This document shows positions 24,384 through 34,289 of a DNA stretch of 64,000 nucleotides, piece after piece. A program made the position numbers and the translations under genes. The notes under the pieces were generated by a model. It worked only from the letters and a program-made list of their open reading frames with translations, was not told where the DNA came from and made no database searches. The DNA is from Ophioderma brevispina (Eukaryota > Echinodermata > Ophiuroidea > Amphilepidida > Ophiodermatidae): assembly GCA_023653785.1 (NCBI GenBank), contig JAMKCH010002850.1:1-64000 (forward strand), in the 5' to 3' direction. The stretch's first letter is position 1. Each line of letters begins with the position of its first letter.

Positions 24384-24886
24384 TAAGTTCCAAATCTTCT
24401 TACCTCCTTGATATTAAAATGTTAAGCTGGGGCCTGAAGACAATGAGTCCAACAGAAAGGGTAAGTACATGAAGGACTTCATGTAACAATTTAACACCTT
24501 AATGCCACTAACACAAGATTTCCGAATTCAATCAGTACACTGTGGACACACGTCGCCCTAATGGAGAACTTGTCCAGCTGGACTACATTACTGGTCAGAA
24601 AGAAGTATTAACACATTAGGACTCAAGCACGCTGCTGCCTGGGAGCCTTGCAGGAGCTTACTGAAAAGAGGCTCACCCGCAGTATAAGAAACAACTTGGG
24701 CATTTTTTGTGCATTGGCAAATGCTTGTCCATATAATCATCACCGCCAAAAAGTCCTTCATGTAAAAAACCACAACTTGTTATAAAGTCGGATCCAGCAT
24801 TTTTGTTATACACGGGCACTGTTATACTACATAAATGTTTAACTGCACAAACAAAAAAATCTATTCATCTCAAACTTTGGAATTGG

Positions 24887-24888
<2 letters not shown>

Positions 24889-24926
<38 letters not shown>
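24889..24926 (+). repeat. Poly-T tract
   Basis: Thirty-eight consecutive T residues followed by A-rich DNA. It could be the tail of a minus-strand retroposed sequence, but no recognisable body flanks it. The exact length is uncertain because homopolymers are error-prone. Confidence 0.9.
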
Positions 24927-24931
<5 letters not shown>

Positions 24932-25203
24932 TTATATTTTAAATATACCGAATCCCCCTTTAAGTGCCTACTTGGCAAACTGGTCCAGAGCAACACCACA
25001 CCTTGATGAACATTTCTTCATCACAAGAGAGCAGGCACCTTCCCTTCTATACTCATACACTTTGATAGTACAAAGTAAATTAATTGATGCTCTGCGCAGC
25101 ATTATCTCACCTTACTACAATTACTTAAACACTTTTAGGTGGCAGTCTAAATTGTCGTCGCATTGAAGACACAGCCGTGATGTAAGAACCAACAAATCTC
25201 TTA

Positions 25204-25820
25204 GAGCGTGTTTCTACTGGGGACGTTGTCCGCCGTCGGAAGCGGTCCGAGCCGTTATCCTTCTCAGTAGAAACTCCTCCCCGCATTTTAGTGCGATGAG
25301 AATACCGCTAAATCCAACCTGCTCTGAGAAGGTTTTTTGCCGTGTTGCATACCGTTATTTCACCAGTAGAAACCGCTGGGATGATAGTGGCATTTGCCGT
25401 TTTGGGCAGGAAATGATGCCAATGCCGCCGCTGGTAATGCGACTTCCACTACGCGCGTTGTTCAAATCATCAGCAGTTAGGCCTATTATTTTCATATCAG
25501 AAGTGAATCAACATCAATAAAATTTATGATGAACACTTAGTAATTCTTGTACTTTACTTTACACCTAGTCCTGGTATAGTAACATCCATTAAAGGAAATA
25601 CAAAATAACTCAACACTGTATGATAAGTAACGTGGGAATAGGCCTACATGTAACAAACACTTCAAGGGTCTGTCGAAAGCATGATAGCGGTAAGTGCAGT
25701 CGAGCATGCCACATACCGGTATGTGCCTTCAATAGAAACAGCTGAGATAGCGGAAAAAGCCGGGTCCATAGCGGGTCAGCAAAAGCCGCATTTTGCCGTG
25801 TCGGCAGTAGAAACATGCTC
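25204..25820. mobile_element. PIF/Harbinger-like MITE with TTA target duplication
   Basis: The termini GAGCGTGTTTCTACTG and CAGTAGAAACATGCTC are inverted repeats of 16 bp with one mismatch. Each is directly flanked by TTA (25201-25203 and 25821-25823). A 3-bp TTA/TAA duplication is typical of PIF/Harbinger elements. It is 617 bp with no transposase. Shorter copies of the GTAGAAAC motif recur inside (near 25266 and 25363). Confidence 0.7.
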
Positions 25821-25919
25821 TTACACTGATACACGATACTGGTCATATAAGTCAACAAATACCAGGCATTCCTTGTGAGACTGGTGTGGGAGTTTATTGA
25901 TTACTTTGTACTTCTAGGT

Positions 25920-26270
25920 TTACAGAGTATAGACAGGATCTTTCACTATAGAGGAGCTTCAGAACTGCCTGAAGAAACTGAACAACACCAAGACACCCGG
26001 TCCTGACAACATCCCCACAGTAATCTATTCCATGATCAACTGTTAGAATTGTGTAAGGACACCTACATGAGAAACAAACCAGCTGCCTTTTCAACATCAT
26101 TCACCACTCTTCTACCAAAGAAAGGCGACCTCCAACTATCCCAAAACTACAGAGGAATCACACTGTCACTGATGGCTTTTAAGATCTACCACTCATGCTG
26201 CTCAACAGAATCACTCCTCACACAGATCCCACTCATAGACTGGTTCCATTTCTCAAAAAGAAACTAGTCG
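25920..26270 (+). mobile_element. LINE RT fragment, 5' half of an interrupted copy
   Basis: Broken frames encode T-I-E-E-L-Q..N-N-T-K-T-P-G-P-D-N-I-P and L-L-P-K-K-G-D-L..Q-N-Y-R-G-I-T-L, which are conserved RT fingers motifs of non-LTR retrotransposons. The homology breaks near 26270 and appears to resume in the palm region at about 27550, suggesting that one LINE copy was split by later insertions. Confidence 0.65.
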
Positions 26271-26279
26271 AAGGCATTT

Positions 26280-26589
26280 TTGAGTAAAAGCAATTTAATG
26301 GTGTTTCTTTATGCAAATGTTGTGCTGATTCCAAATCTGCTAGTCCCCAAAGCTGATTTTAGGGGAAGTGTGCCCAATTTGCATAAATTCAAAATGGCCA
26401 CCATTTTGACTTTTTTGGTACATAACTCAAGACTTAAGGCTTGTGAAGACTTCATGCTTGTGTCTATACATATGTTTTCAGGGTCAAGGAATACAATTAG
26501 AACATTAGTTCCAGAATTAGGTCATATGTTGACAGTTAATTTGCATAAATTCAAAATGGCCGCCCTTTTGACATTTGTTGTACATATGT
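26280..26589 (+). repeat. Direct repeat with TTGCATAAATTCAAAATGGC
   Basis: The unit AATTTGCATAAATTCAAAATGGCC, followed by a T-rich stretch and a GTACATA motif, occurs twice, starting near 26378 and near 26539, about 160 bp apart. Its class is unknown. The 130-residue open frame across it repeats this unit and is unlikely to be a protein. Confidence 0.5.
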
Positions 26590-27095
26590 CAGTAACGTCC
26601 ACCAAGATGACGCCTGCCTTACGACGCTTTTCAAAGCTCTCCTCAATATGTTTTGTGAGTTTTACAATTTGATGGACTGTGCTCCGGCCACGGCGAAATC
26701 CTGCTTGTTCATCAGGCAGATGGGATTCAACGACTGGCTCCAGCTGGGCCTAGATCATCCTCTCAAGGAGTTTGAAGGAAACACACAGTAGTGATATTGG
26801 GCGGTAGTTCTTGGGGTTGTCAACAGGCTTGTTTGGTTTTGGGGAGTGTGATGATGGTATAGCCCTCCTCCAGATCTTGGCATCTCACTTCCAACCCATA
26901 TCAGCTGCATCTGGTAGATCAGGTGCTGGGCAGTGAGATTATTTCCACACCATGGTTTGGAAGTGCACACGCTGGATATGCTTTGGTGAATTACTGGTTT
27001 GGTCAAAGACTCATGTTACCTTCTCAAATATGATTTGTCGTGCAGTATCCACTGAAGCCATGTCAACGCCATACATAGGGGATACAAATTTAAAC
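26590..27095 (-). mobile_element. LINE RT fragment on the minus strand
   Basis: The minus strand reads N-Y-R-P-I-S-L-L and F-K-L-L-E-R-M-I, then L-P-D-E-Q-A-G-F-R-R-G-R-S-T-V and E-E-S-F-E-K-R-R-K-A-G-V-I-L-V-D. These are contiguous RT motifs of a non-LTR element, cut off just before the FDTVW catalytic region. The frames are broken. Its orientation is opposite to the LINE halves on either side, so it is a separate insertion. Confidence 0.7.
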
Positions 27096-27535
27096 TAGAT
27101 CTTGGCGTTGAAGATTATTTTGACATCATACAAACTCGTACTCAAAGAATACTTTTTACCAAATTAAGAATGGGTATATTGGACCTAGAAAACGAGCGCG
27201 GGAGGTGGTATAATATTCCCAGATCAAATCGTATTTGTAAGCTCTGTAACACTGGTGACATTGAAGATGTATTCCATTTTCTACTGATTTGCCCATTATA
27301 TAGTAATGAACGTACTCGTTTTCTGCACGAACATGTGCCAAACTTAAATTGTTTTGTATCTTTGTTAAAATCAAGTGATGTAAACTCCGTCAAGTCTGTA
27401 TCAAAATTTATCTTGCATGCTTACAAGAAAAGAACTCGCATTTTGACTCCTAGAGACTGATTGTAATATTATTATAACATTGTATTGTAAGGCCGGTGGC
27501 CTCGATATACTGATAAATAAATTCTCTCCATATGG
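27096..27535 (+). mobile_element. LINE 3' end (C-terminal zinc-knuckle-like region)
   Basis: A + strand frame at 27170-27460 encodes R-I-C-K-L-C-N..I-E-D-V-F-H-F-L-L-I-C-P-L-Y, the C-x2-C..H-x4-C motif at the C-terminus of many non-LTR RT proteins. After its stop comes GTAAGGCCGGTGGCC and a TAAATAAAT-type end near 27515. It is a 5'-truncated insertion inside the split LINE. Confidence 0.7.
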
Positions 27536-27544
27536 AGAGCTGAA

Positions 27545-28235
27545 ACATGAAACATGTAACAAACTTGTCTGCGGATGATATCTTATCTGCATCCAGCAAG
27601 CCTTCACTAAGACCATTCAGCAGGTTAAAAATGGAAGCAAACACTCTCCATGCCGTTTTCTTTGCTCCCTATCTCTTTGTAATTGTGGTTGATTACATCC
27701 TCAGACAGAACCTTGACATCATGAACAACAAGGGAGTCCCCATCAAACCCAAGCATGCACTCTAGATGCCACCAAAACCAACTCACAGACCTTGACTACG
27801 AAGATGATCTAGCTCTGACAGCGGATCTGATTTATGTGATTCACAAGATCTACTAACATCACTTAAGAATGCTGCACACAAAATCAGTCTACATCTAAAT
27901 GCCAAGAAGAGGGAATACATGACCATTAATAAGTAAGAAAATCATCAAACTATCTGCACTAAAGACGGTACCCAAATCAAAGAGTTCAGGGACTTCAAGT
28001 ACCTAGAATCCTATGTTGCCAACAGTGAGAAAGACTTAGAATGCCTGCAATAAACTGCATCAATGGCAATCTGGTATCTCCACTTCAACCAAGCTGGCCT
28101 TCTTCAGAGCCTGTGTAGAGAGTATCCTGTTATGGACCTGAGACTTGGAGACATCTGAGACATCACCAACTTAATGACAGACAGGGACATTTGGCACTGC
28201 ATGGTGAACAGCATCTTGACTGTGGCCCCTAGATA
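27545..28235 (+). mobile_element. LINE RT fragment, 3' half of an interrupted copy
   Basis: Broken frames give A-P-Y-L-F-V-I-V-V-D-Y-I-L-R-Q (RT palm), Y-E-D-D-L-A-L-T-A-D (the catalytic YxDD box, near 27797-27830), D-S-Q-D-L-L-T-S-L-K-N-A and L-H-L-N-A-K-K, then F-K-Y-L (thumb region, near 27990). This complements the fingers motifs at 25920-26270 in the same orientation. Confidence 0.65.
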
Positions 28236-28950
28236 AATAGACATAATTGGTCCCTGTATCCACATACTTTGATGGATTTTAATGGTACCTGCACGCAGTG
28301 GTCCTTGGTAAGACTCAATCCATCAATCACTCAAGCGGCGACACTCTTCACATTTCCCATAATACCATGCGTACCTTGCTTTAGAGCGTAGCAATCAGTG
28401 CATAGCTTTATAGATGACCAAGCGTTCAGTCTAGTCCTAGTAAGTCTAACAGGTGTGAAGACATGGTCATCTAGGGGGTCATTTGGGGTCATTGATTTGA
28501 AATGGTCAACATACACATTGTTATTCATGTAGACACACACACTTTGAAGGGATGTCATGGAACATGAATATAATGATTAATTGGTAGTCACACATGTGAC
28601 CCCAACAGGTGTGAGGTCTAAGGTCATCTTGGGTCATTTTCAGTTATTGTAGGTTAATGAATTTCAAAGAGACTTGTAGGGAGTGGGGCTTTTGAATTAT
28701 ACCTCAACATGTGTGGCATCAAAGGTCAATCTAGTTACATCATATAACAAAAATAAAATAATTAAATATTGCACAATTCCAGGGTTTGCCTGTGCAAAAA
28801 ATGCTGTTAAGTATACTGCTCAGGTTGGCATCAGTATAGGTAAATTCTTGTCAATGTTTTAATCATACAATATCGGTGGGTACCTGATGCAAAGCTTTAG
28901 CTTATTCTATACCATTAAATCAATTCCAGAGGTGTATGCATTACCATTTG
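28236..28950. other. Intronic DNA with GGTCATT-rich repeats
   Basis: No coding signal. Several copies of GGTCATTTGGGGTCATT-like motifs lie between about 28460 and 28740. Similar motifs recur near 34540-34580 and elsewhere in the window. Confidence 0.35.
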
Positions 28951-28951
28951 G

Positions 28952-29248
28952 TTGGGGGAACGAGTTGGCGCAGCGTATCATCCCTCGCCTTTCACCAATG
29001 AGGTCCCGGATTCGATCCCCGGTAGGGGCTCGTTCTCTGTGGCTTTATGTGAATTTGGTTTCTCGATCCGTACTCGTTCCCGCAGGTTTCCTCCTGCTTC
29101 TAAAATCGAGCTTCTTGGCATAAATCTGTTCTGGTATTATGGTTTCTCTGATGTGCTGAGCGCCTTTCATGGCTGCTGCACAGCGCCTTGAGCACGTTTT
29201 CGTGGATATGTCGTGCGTTAAAAATACACATTATTATTATTATTATAT
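28952..29248 (+). mobile_element. tRNA-derived SINE with (ATT)n tail
   Basis: The head carries an A-box-like GTTGGCGCAGCGTAT (28964-28978) and a B-box-like GGATTCGATCCCC (29008-29020), spaced as in a tRNA-derived Pol III promoter. A body with TTTGGTTTCTCGATCC and CGCAGGTTTCCTCCTGC follows. The 3' part, GAGCGCCTTTCATGG..GCACAGCGCCTTGAGCACG, ends in an ATT microsatellite (29231-29246). A degenerate relative lies at 56628-56785. It ends 37 bp before the next DMAP1 exon. Confidence 0.75.
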
Positions 29249-29285
29249 TTGCTGACTTTACCAGAATTTTCCCTTTCATTTTCAG

Positions 29286-29413
29286 ATCTGACATGGTATT
29301 ACTGTATGAATTAAAATTAGCCCATGCAAACTGTGAGTTTGAACTGCAGACATTAAGACATCGATATGAGGCTTTGGCGCCAGGAAAACTCCCATCAACA
29401 TCAGTACTTCCAG
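29286..29413 (+). CDS. DMAP1: DMAP1 exon (LLYELKLAHANCEFE..LRHRYEALA)
   Basis: An exon of 128 bp with acceptor CCCTTTCATTTTCAG. It completes the arginine codon of the 18753 exon and encodes S-D-M-V-L-L-Y-E-L-K-L-A-H-A-N-C-E-F-E-L, then L-R-H-R-Y-E-A-L-A and a P-G-K-L-P-S-T-S-V-L-P tail. Vertebrate DMAP1 has the same LLYELK..ANCEYE..LRHR..EALA block, the last strongly conserved helix of the family domain. It ends one base into a glycine or alanine codon at G|GTATAA. Confidence 0.95.
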
Positions 29414-29689
29414 GTATAAATATTATTAAAAGTAGATGTTCATGTACCAAAAAAAAAATATTTGTTTCCATAACTTTGCCATGTAGCAAACCATAACCTG
29501 GCTAATATGTTATTAAAATCTGTATGCCCATCTTGCCTGTCAGCATTTTGCTTGACCTTCTATACTACTCTTTACTAGGGGTAGTATAGAGGAGGAATTT
29601 GTGCAGGATTTTTCAAAAGAAGTCAAAAGGTCATTCAAAGGTTCATTGCATTGCTGTTGAGTAATGATTGATTGCTATGCGCACCTTTT

Positions 29690-30337
29690 TTAACCCTAAC
29701 ACGTCACCGGGGTTTCCCCGAATATCGTCCGAGAATCAATGAGAATCATTTTGCATTTCATTGCATCTAGGACGTTTTCCCGGCACTGGAGTAAGTGGCA
29801 TAAAGCAGTTAACGGCCGAGAAGCATTGAGAGCGCAAGACACGAGCTTCTGCGGGGAAACTGTCCGAGGTGCAATGAGAGTCATTTTCGCATACGCAAAT
29901 AGTTGTTAAAGTCCGAGAAGCAATGAGAATCAATTGCCGACCAGTTTTGACGGGTAATTGACTCTCAATGCTTCAGGACGGGTTAGGGTTTAAAAGTGGC
30001 GTAAAGTCATTAGCGGTCGAGAATCAATGAGAATCATTCACCTTCTGCGGGGAAACGGTCCGAGATGCAATAAGAATCATTCATCTCCTGCGGGGAAACG
30101 GTCCGAGATGCAATAAGAATCATTCATCTCCTGCGGGGAAACGGTCCGAGATGCAATAAGAATCATTCATCTCCTGTGGGGAAACGGTCCGAGATACAAT
30201 GAGAATCATTCATCTCCTGCGGGGAAACGGTCCGAGGTGCAAATAGTTGTTAAAGTCCGAGAAGCAATGAGAATCAAATTCCGACCGGTATTGACGGGTT
30301 ATTGCATCTCATTGATTCTCGGACGGGTTAGGGTTAA
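29690..30337. mobile_element. TIR element with internal minisatellite
   Basis: The left end TTAACCCTAACACGTC and right end GACGGGTTAGGGTTAA are inverted repeats. Further inside, CCGAGAATCAATGAGA and its complement recur near both ends. The interior is built from variants of TCCGAGATGCAATGAGAATC in both orientations. It is noncoding. The terminal CCCTAA/TTAGGG words are single copies and are not telomeric repeats. Confidence 0.55.
30039..30240 (+). repeat. 43-bp minisatellite, about 4.7 copies
   Basis: The tandem unit begins CATCTCCTGCGGGGAAACGG and ends AATAAGAATCATT. Central copies are nearly identical, with substitutions only in the first and last units. A diverged unit also occurs near 29843-29885. 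The array lies inside the TIR element. Confidence 0.85.
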
Positions 30338-31309
30338 ACAGTATTTTCAATATTTCTTCCTCATCATGAGAATGTCTTGAAACCAGCCAAAAAGCTAGTA
30401 TCAACTGTATGGCATTTAGAACCTATGATTGAGGGAACAGGAATTGAGCGCAACTGGAAAAGGGCATCAAGGCAATTTGTCAAAGTGGAAAGGGCATCAA
30501 GGCATTTTCTCTGTAAAAAATGAAGCTATAAATTCCAGTACTGTTGCTTTGAATATTATCTGTCTTATCCGACTTTTACGGAAACAAGGAAAGCCGTGTT
30601 TCGGCATATTTACATGGTGCTGCAATACAGAAGAGGGATCTACAAAAAACTATCATAATGGCAGTGCCCATAGTCATGGTAGTGTGCATCGATTCCCATG
30701 GCGTTTGAGCTATTTAACTGCTCAGTCTGGATTAAAAACATTAGGGATATGATTTTAAAAACATGTTAAATTTTCGGATGATATCATGAATAAATACAAA
30801 GCCTGAAAAATGATTTTACAAACCACTTATGCTGCAAGAATTGCATTTTCGTGGAGGTGCAAAATTTGGCAGTTGTTGGTCAAGACTTTGAAAAGGGCAC
30901 GACGGCGATCGAATGAAATGGGCACGGCAGTAGCTGCCTTCGATTTTTGGTGTTTTTAGGGGCTTCACGGCAACGGCGCGGGGCACCGACGGCAAATGCC
31001 GTCGGTTATTTTGCGGCCTGCTTTTGCCACATGATTCCCTACCTCTTAAGTTAAATTTCTAGTAATTACAATTAGTTTCAGTGAATCAATCCAGCATTTT
31101 GACTACTTCGTATAACTGTTTGTTGGCACATTTGGTAAAAACTTGATAAAAAACCTAACAGAAGGGATGGTAACCGGGGACGGTAACTTGAGTCTATGAT
31201 CAAATTGAAAGTTGAAACTGAAAATTTGGCTGTGTACTATGTAGAAGTCTCACACCAGACATTTGCTTGATACTAGTTGTACTAGTGTTAGTAATCCAAA
31301 GTTTTAAAT
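30338..31309. other. DMAP1 intron with a short GC-rich palindrome
   Basis: Mostly plain intron. At 30986-31005 there is a perfect 8-bp stem with a 4-base loop (CCGACGGC AAAT GCCGTCGG). A short duplicated GGAAAAGGGCATCAAGGCA segment lies at 30456-30505. No gene was recognised. Confidence 0.4.
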
Positions 31310-31625
31310 CTGGTTTTGTCCCCGCAAACGAGGGTGGCTAGATTCAGCTCACACTCGCAGCAACCACCTTTACTCCCTCCTTCCACTTCACCCGATTCAA
31401 TGCATCCTCCATTCTCAACCCAACCCTCCTACTCTCCTGGTCCACTTGCTTCCAAGTCTTCTTTGGATGTCCCCTCCTCCTCAAACCACCCACCTCAAAC
31501 TCAAAAGCCCTTCTTAAAACATGCCCGTCATCCTTCCTCAGCACTTGCCCATACCAGTGTACACTATTCGCCTTTGTCAACCGGTCCACCGCTTCTTCCA
31601 AACTCAACATCGGTTACTGAATTGT
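31310..31625 (-). mobile_element. LINE 3' end, copy C of the zinc-finger RT family
   Basis: The minus strand encodes L-E-E-A-V-D-R-L-T-K-A-N-S-V, W-Y-G-Q-V-L-R-K-D-D-G-H-V-L and R-R-R-G-H-P-K-K-T-W-K, then the family end equivalent to copies A and B (here beginning TTTGTCCCCGCAAACG on the + strand). This is the C-terminal region of the RT protein. The surviving frame is open for 88 codons, so it is less decayed than the other copies, but it is truncated at its 5' end. Confidence 0.75.
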
Positions 31626-31857
31626 GGAAATTCTATCTCTTGTTTGTGAATGCATCTGTTAAAAAAGATATTCACATTTGACATACAGGTTAATTTTGCC
31701 ATTATTTCGCCAGGTAACAACTCTCTTTTGTGTTAATAATACCAAATGGTATCTTTTTTTAATAAAAATTTTGTTTACGGAGTAACTACTCCAGCTCAAG
31801 TTGTGTAGCACAAGCCAAATCACAGCAGCAGTAAGCATGCAACAACACAGCACCTAG

Positions 31858-31943
31858 CAACATCTACAGTACTAGATAGCAAGGATAATACAGAGAGTAA
31901 TGAGGACAGCACTGAATCACCAAGTAAATCAGAAAAAAGGTAT
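31858..31943 (+). CDS. DMAP1: DMAP1 linker exon (Ser/Thr/Glu-rich), boundaries tentative
   Basis: Only one frame is open here, encoding T-V-L-D-S-K-D-N-T-E-S-N-E-D-S-T-E-S-P-S-K-S-E-K-R. That suits the poorly conserved, low-complexity region between the last helix and the IIDVV motif of DMAP1. An acceptor at 31856-31857 gives the phase required by the preceding exon, though its pyrimidine tract is poor. Two overlapping donors, GTATGT at 31940 and 31944, are available. Only the second keeps the frame of the next exon. If the sequence has a small indel in the CAG-repeat stretch at 31821-31832, the exon could instead start near 31795-31809. Confidence 0.55.
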
Positions 31944-32995
31944 GTATGTAATCCTTTTGGCCATCTCCCTGCAAAGGGATCAAGGTAACCTCTGATGAAG
32001 TTTGAGATTGCTGTGCTGGGGTCTGAGCTGCCAGCCTGCTCAATGGGTTCTTTGTTTCTTCAAGAACAGGCCAAATACTGGTGGACTAGAATCTGAGAAG
32101 AATACATCTGCTATCTGATCTGCCATTTTGTGGTTCAGTAAACATCGTTTGCAGGACATTGTCTTTTAAAAATGCCTACTGTGCTAAAAAGCCCTCTGAG
32201 TGAACTAGGTGTTGCTGTAGGGTGCAGTATTGATCAAATTGTGTATTATTTTACCAGTTTAGGTGTGTCTGAAAAATCGCCACCTCAAGACCATTTAGGT
32301 GTGTTGATGGTGTGCTAACTACTGGCACTCCCACGCCTAAAAGACAAGGCCTGTCTTTGAAAAGCTTTTTCCCAAACTTTGAGCTGATTCTTATGGTGGC
32401 TGGTTTTGTTATGTGGAATGTTCATATCACATTGCTCCATAGACCCATGGTGGTTTGTTTACATTTTTTGTTGTGTTTGAAAAGGAATATGAAAAATGGA
32501 TTTCTGTGAGAATGTGTCAAAGCTGTACATAAGATAGGCACTCATTTCCTAATACACCAAATCGGCATTGACTTCCAACTTGCTGCATAGTGATATGTCG
32601 AAGCTCAGGATTCCATCACAAATACAAACGATCCTACGGAACGAGGTTGTGTAGTCTCCAATGCAATGAATTTAGCCGCTACATGAATTCATTTAATTTT
32701 CTTGGTCTTTTACCACATTAATCATGTGACAACGGTATAAAGACCAAACAGCATACGAAACTCAATAACAGGGCCTTTTTGTGGTAACGGGAGAGTTCAT
32801 CACATTGGAAAACTTCAGCAAGGGGGCATCCTTGTCGTGTTTTCAAGATTTTAGGTACGCCTGTGATCGGGCATGATGTTACCCACATTGCATCACAAAT
32901 CTCTAATGCCGATTTCACTTATTAGGCCAATGGGTTTAACAATTTCATCAACGTTTTTTTCTAAAGCAATTCAAGAAATGAGTCTGTGTATCTGG
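31944..32995. other. DMAP1 intron, no element recognised
   Basis: AT-rich intronic DNA with short chance frames on both strands. No domain or repeat ends were identified. Confidence 0.4.
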
Positions 32996-33533
32996 CCCTT
33001 TAAGAAACAACTGGCACATTTGAAAAATAGTGCGCCCTCGAAAGATTTTTCAAAATCGATATTTTTGCATGGTTGTAATGCTTTTATATACAAAAGCCCT
33101 CACCAACACGAAATGACTAAGACCAAAGCATCTTCCTTATGGGTAACGGAACGATTTTGTAATTTAGCGTCGCCGGCGACGCTAATTCAGTCAACGACGA
33201 AAATGGCGTTTACACCAGAAACACGTGATGTTTCCCACGCTAATGCACACTGTTTGATCGGTCATAACCTTTGTGGTTTGTGTATCAGTGAGTACGAGTC
33301 AAAAATATTGCATGTAATACACACATTTGTTGATTAAGTTATGGAAAACTTCAAAGTTGTTCCTACACATTACTGGATGTCTTACCTCATATCAACGTCC
33401 CGGTCTGTTTTGGGGTATGTTACTTTTATGTGTTAAATATATCTCTGTTCTTCCAATGGCCTAGACTATCATTTGAGAGCAAATTGAAGAAATGTTCATA
33501 TTTTGTGTGAAAATGTGCCAGTGCCGCTTTAAA
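32996..33533 (-). repeat. MITE-like dispersed repeat, copy 2
   Basis: This is the inverted counterpart of 1674-2218, with the same GTCGCCGGCGAC centre and ends CCCTTTAAGAAACAACTGGCAC and GTGCCAGTGCCGCTTTAA. The CTGGCACATTT and AAATGTGCCAG stretches near the two ends are inverted repeats. No transposase. Both copies lie in DMAP1 introns. Confidence 0.55.
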
Positions 33534-33544
33534 CCAAAGTTTAG

Positions 33545-34260
33545 GTTAAGTCAGCTAGCGTGGTCTGCTCTGCCCTTTCCCTGTGGGATTGGGCGGGTGC
33601 AGTCCGTCCGGTAGCAGTGTGTTGGCTATGGTGACGCGCGGGTTCTCTCGGGCCGAGCCATCGCTTCTAGTACCGACCCCCGGCGCTCGTGGTCTAGGGG
33701 TCTCGGACTCTGGGCGACCGCGCTGGCCGTGGTACCTGGCCTCGTGGCTTTTTATTCGTTCACCTGAGTGGTTTCCTCGCGCCCCATACGGGCGCCGCGG
33801 GTGTCGATTATGCTCACTGCTCCCGCAATGGCTAGCCTGCTAGCCACGCGGTGTCATCTGGCTCGTGCTGCATGCTTAGCACCAGGCCTTCACGGGCTAG
33901 GTGGGGCGCGCGGCGCTTCGCCAAGTTGTTCCCTCGCTTCCAGCGGGGTACCGTGTTGCGGTTACTGGTGGCGGATTCGTCCCTTCGCTGTTCCCGCTAC
34001 GTTTCAGCCTTTACGGCACAACCCCGTGGGTGTTTTTTTTTCCGTTCTCCGCGGCTCCCGTGGGGCAGCCTCTGGGCTTGTCTCCGCGGGGGCTCAGTGC
34101 AGGCTGCAGCATGCCTCAGGGCGCGCTGCGTGCCGCGTGCGTAGGCCTATGTCGCTATAAAAGTCTCTCTTCGCGGGTTGTAGACTCGTGGCTCCTGGAC
34201 TTCTAGGGGCGTTCATCCCGCCTTCGGGCGCGATTATCCTTCCCTTTCATAGCGTCTTAG
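33545..34260. repeat. GC-rich block of unknown class
   Basis: A sharply bounded GC-rich stretch within AT-rich intron. It has overlapping open frames in several registers but no recognisable domain. The segment GCGTGGTCTGCTCTGCCCTTTCCC resembles GCGTGGTCCGCTATGCCTTTCCC at about 4488 in the DIRS-like block, so it may be a retrotransposon fragment. Confidence 0.45.
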
Positions 34261-34289
34261 TGTAGTAGATAACCATACATCGTGTCACT

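Noticed and set aside
29188..29496. 102-codon frame covering SINE tail and DMAP1 exon
   Set aside because: Only the 29286-29413 part is homologous to DMAP1. The upstream part is SINE tail and the downstream part is intron.
30039..30240. Regular 43-bp repeats considered as a CRISPR array
   Set aside because: The units are directly contiguous with no unique spacers, and the context is an animal gene.
29690..30337. TTAGGG/CCCTAA words that might suggest telomeric DNA
   Set aside because: Only one copy at each end of a TIR element and no tandem array.
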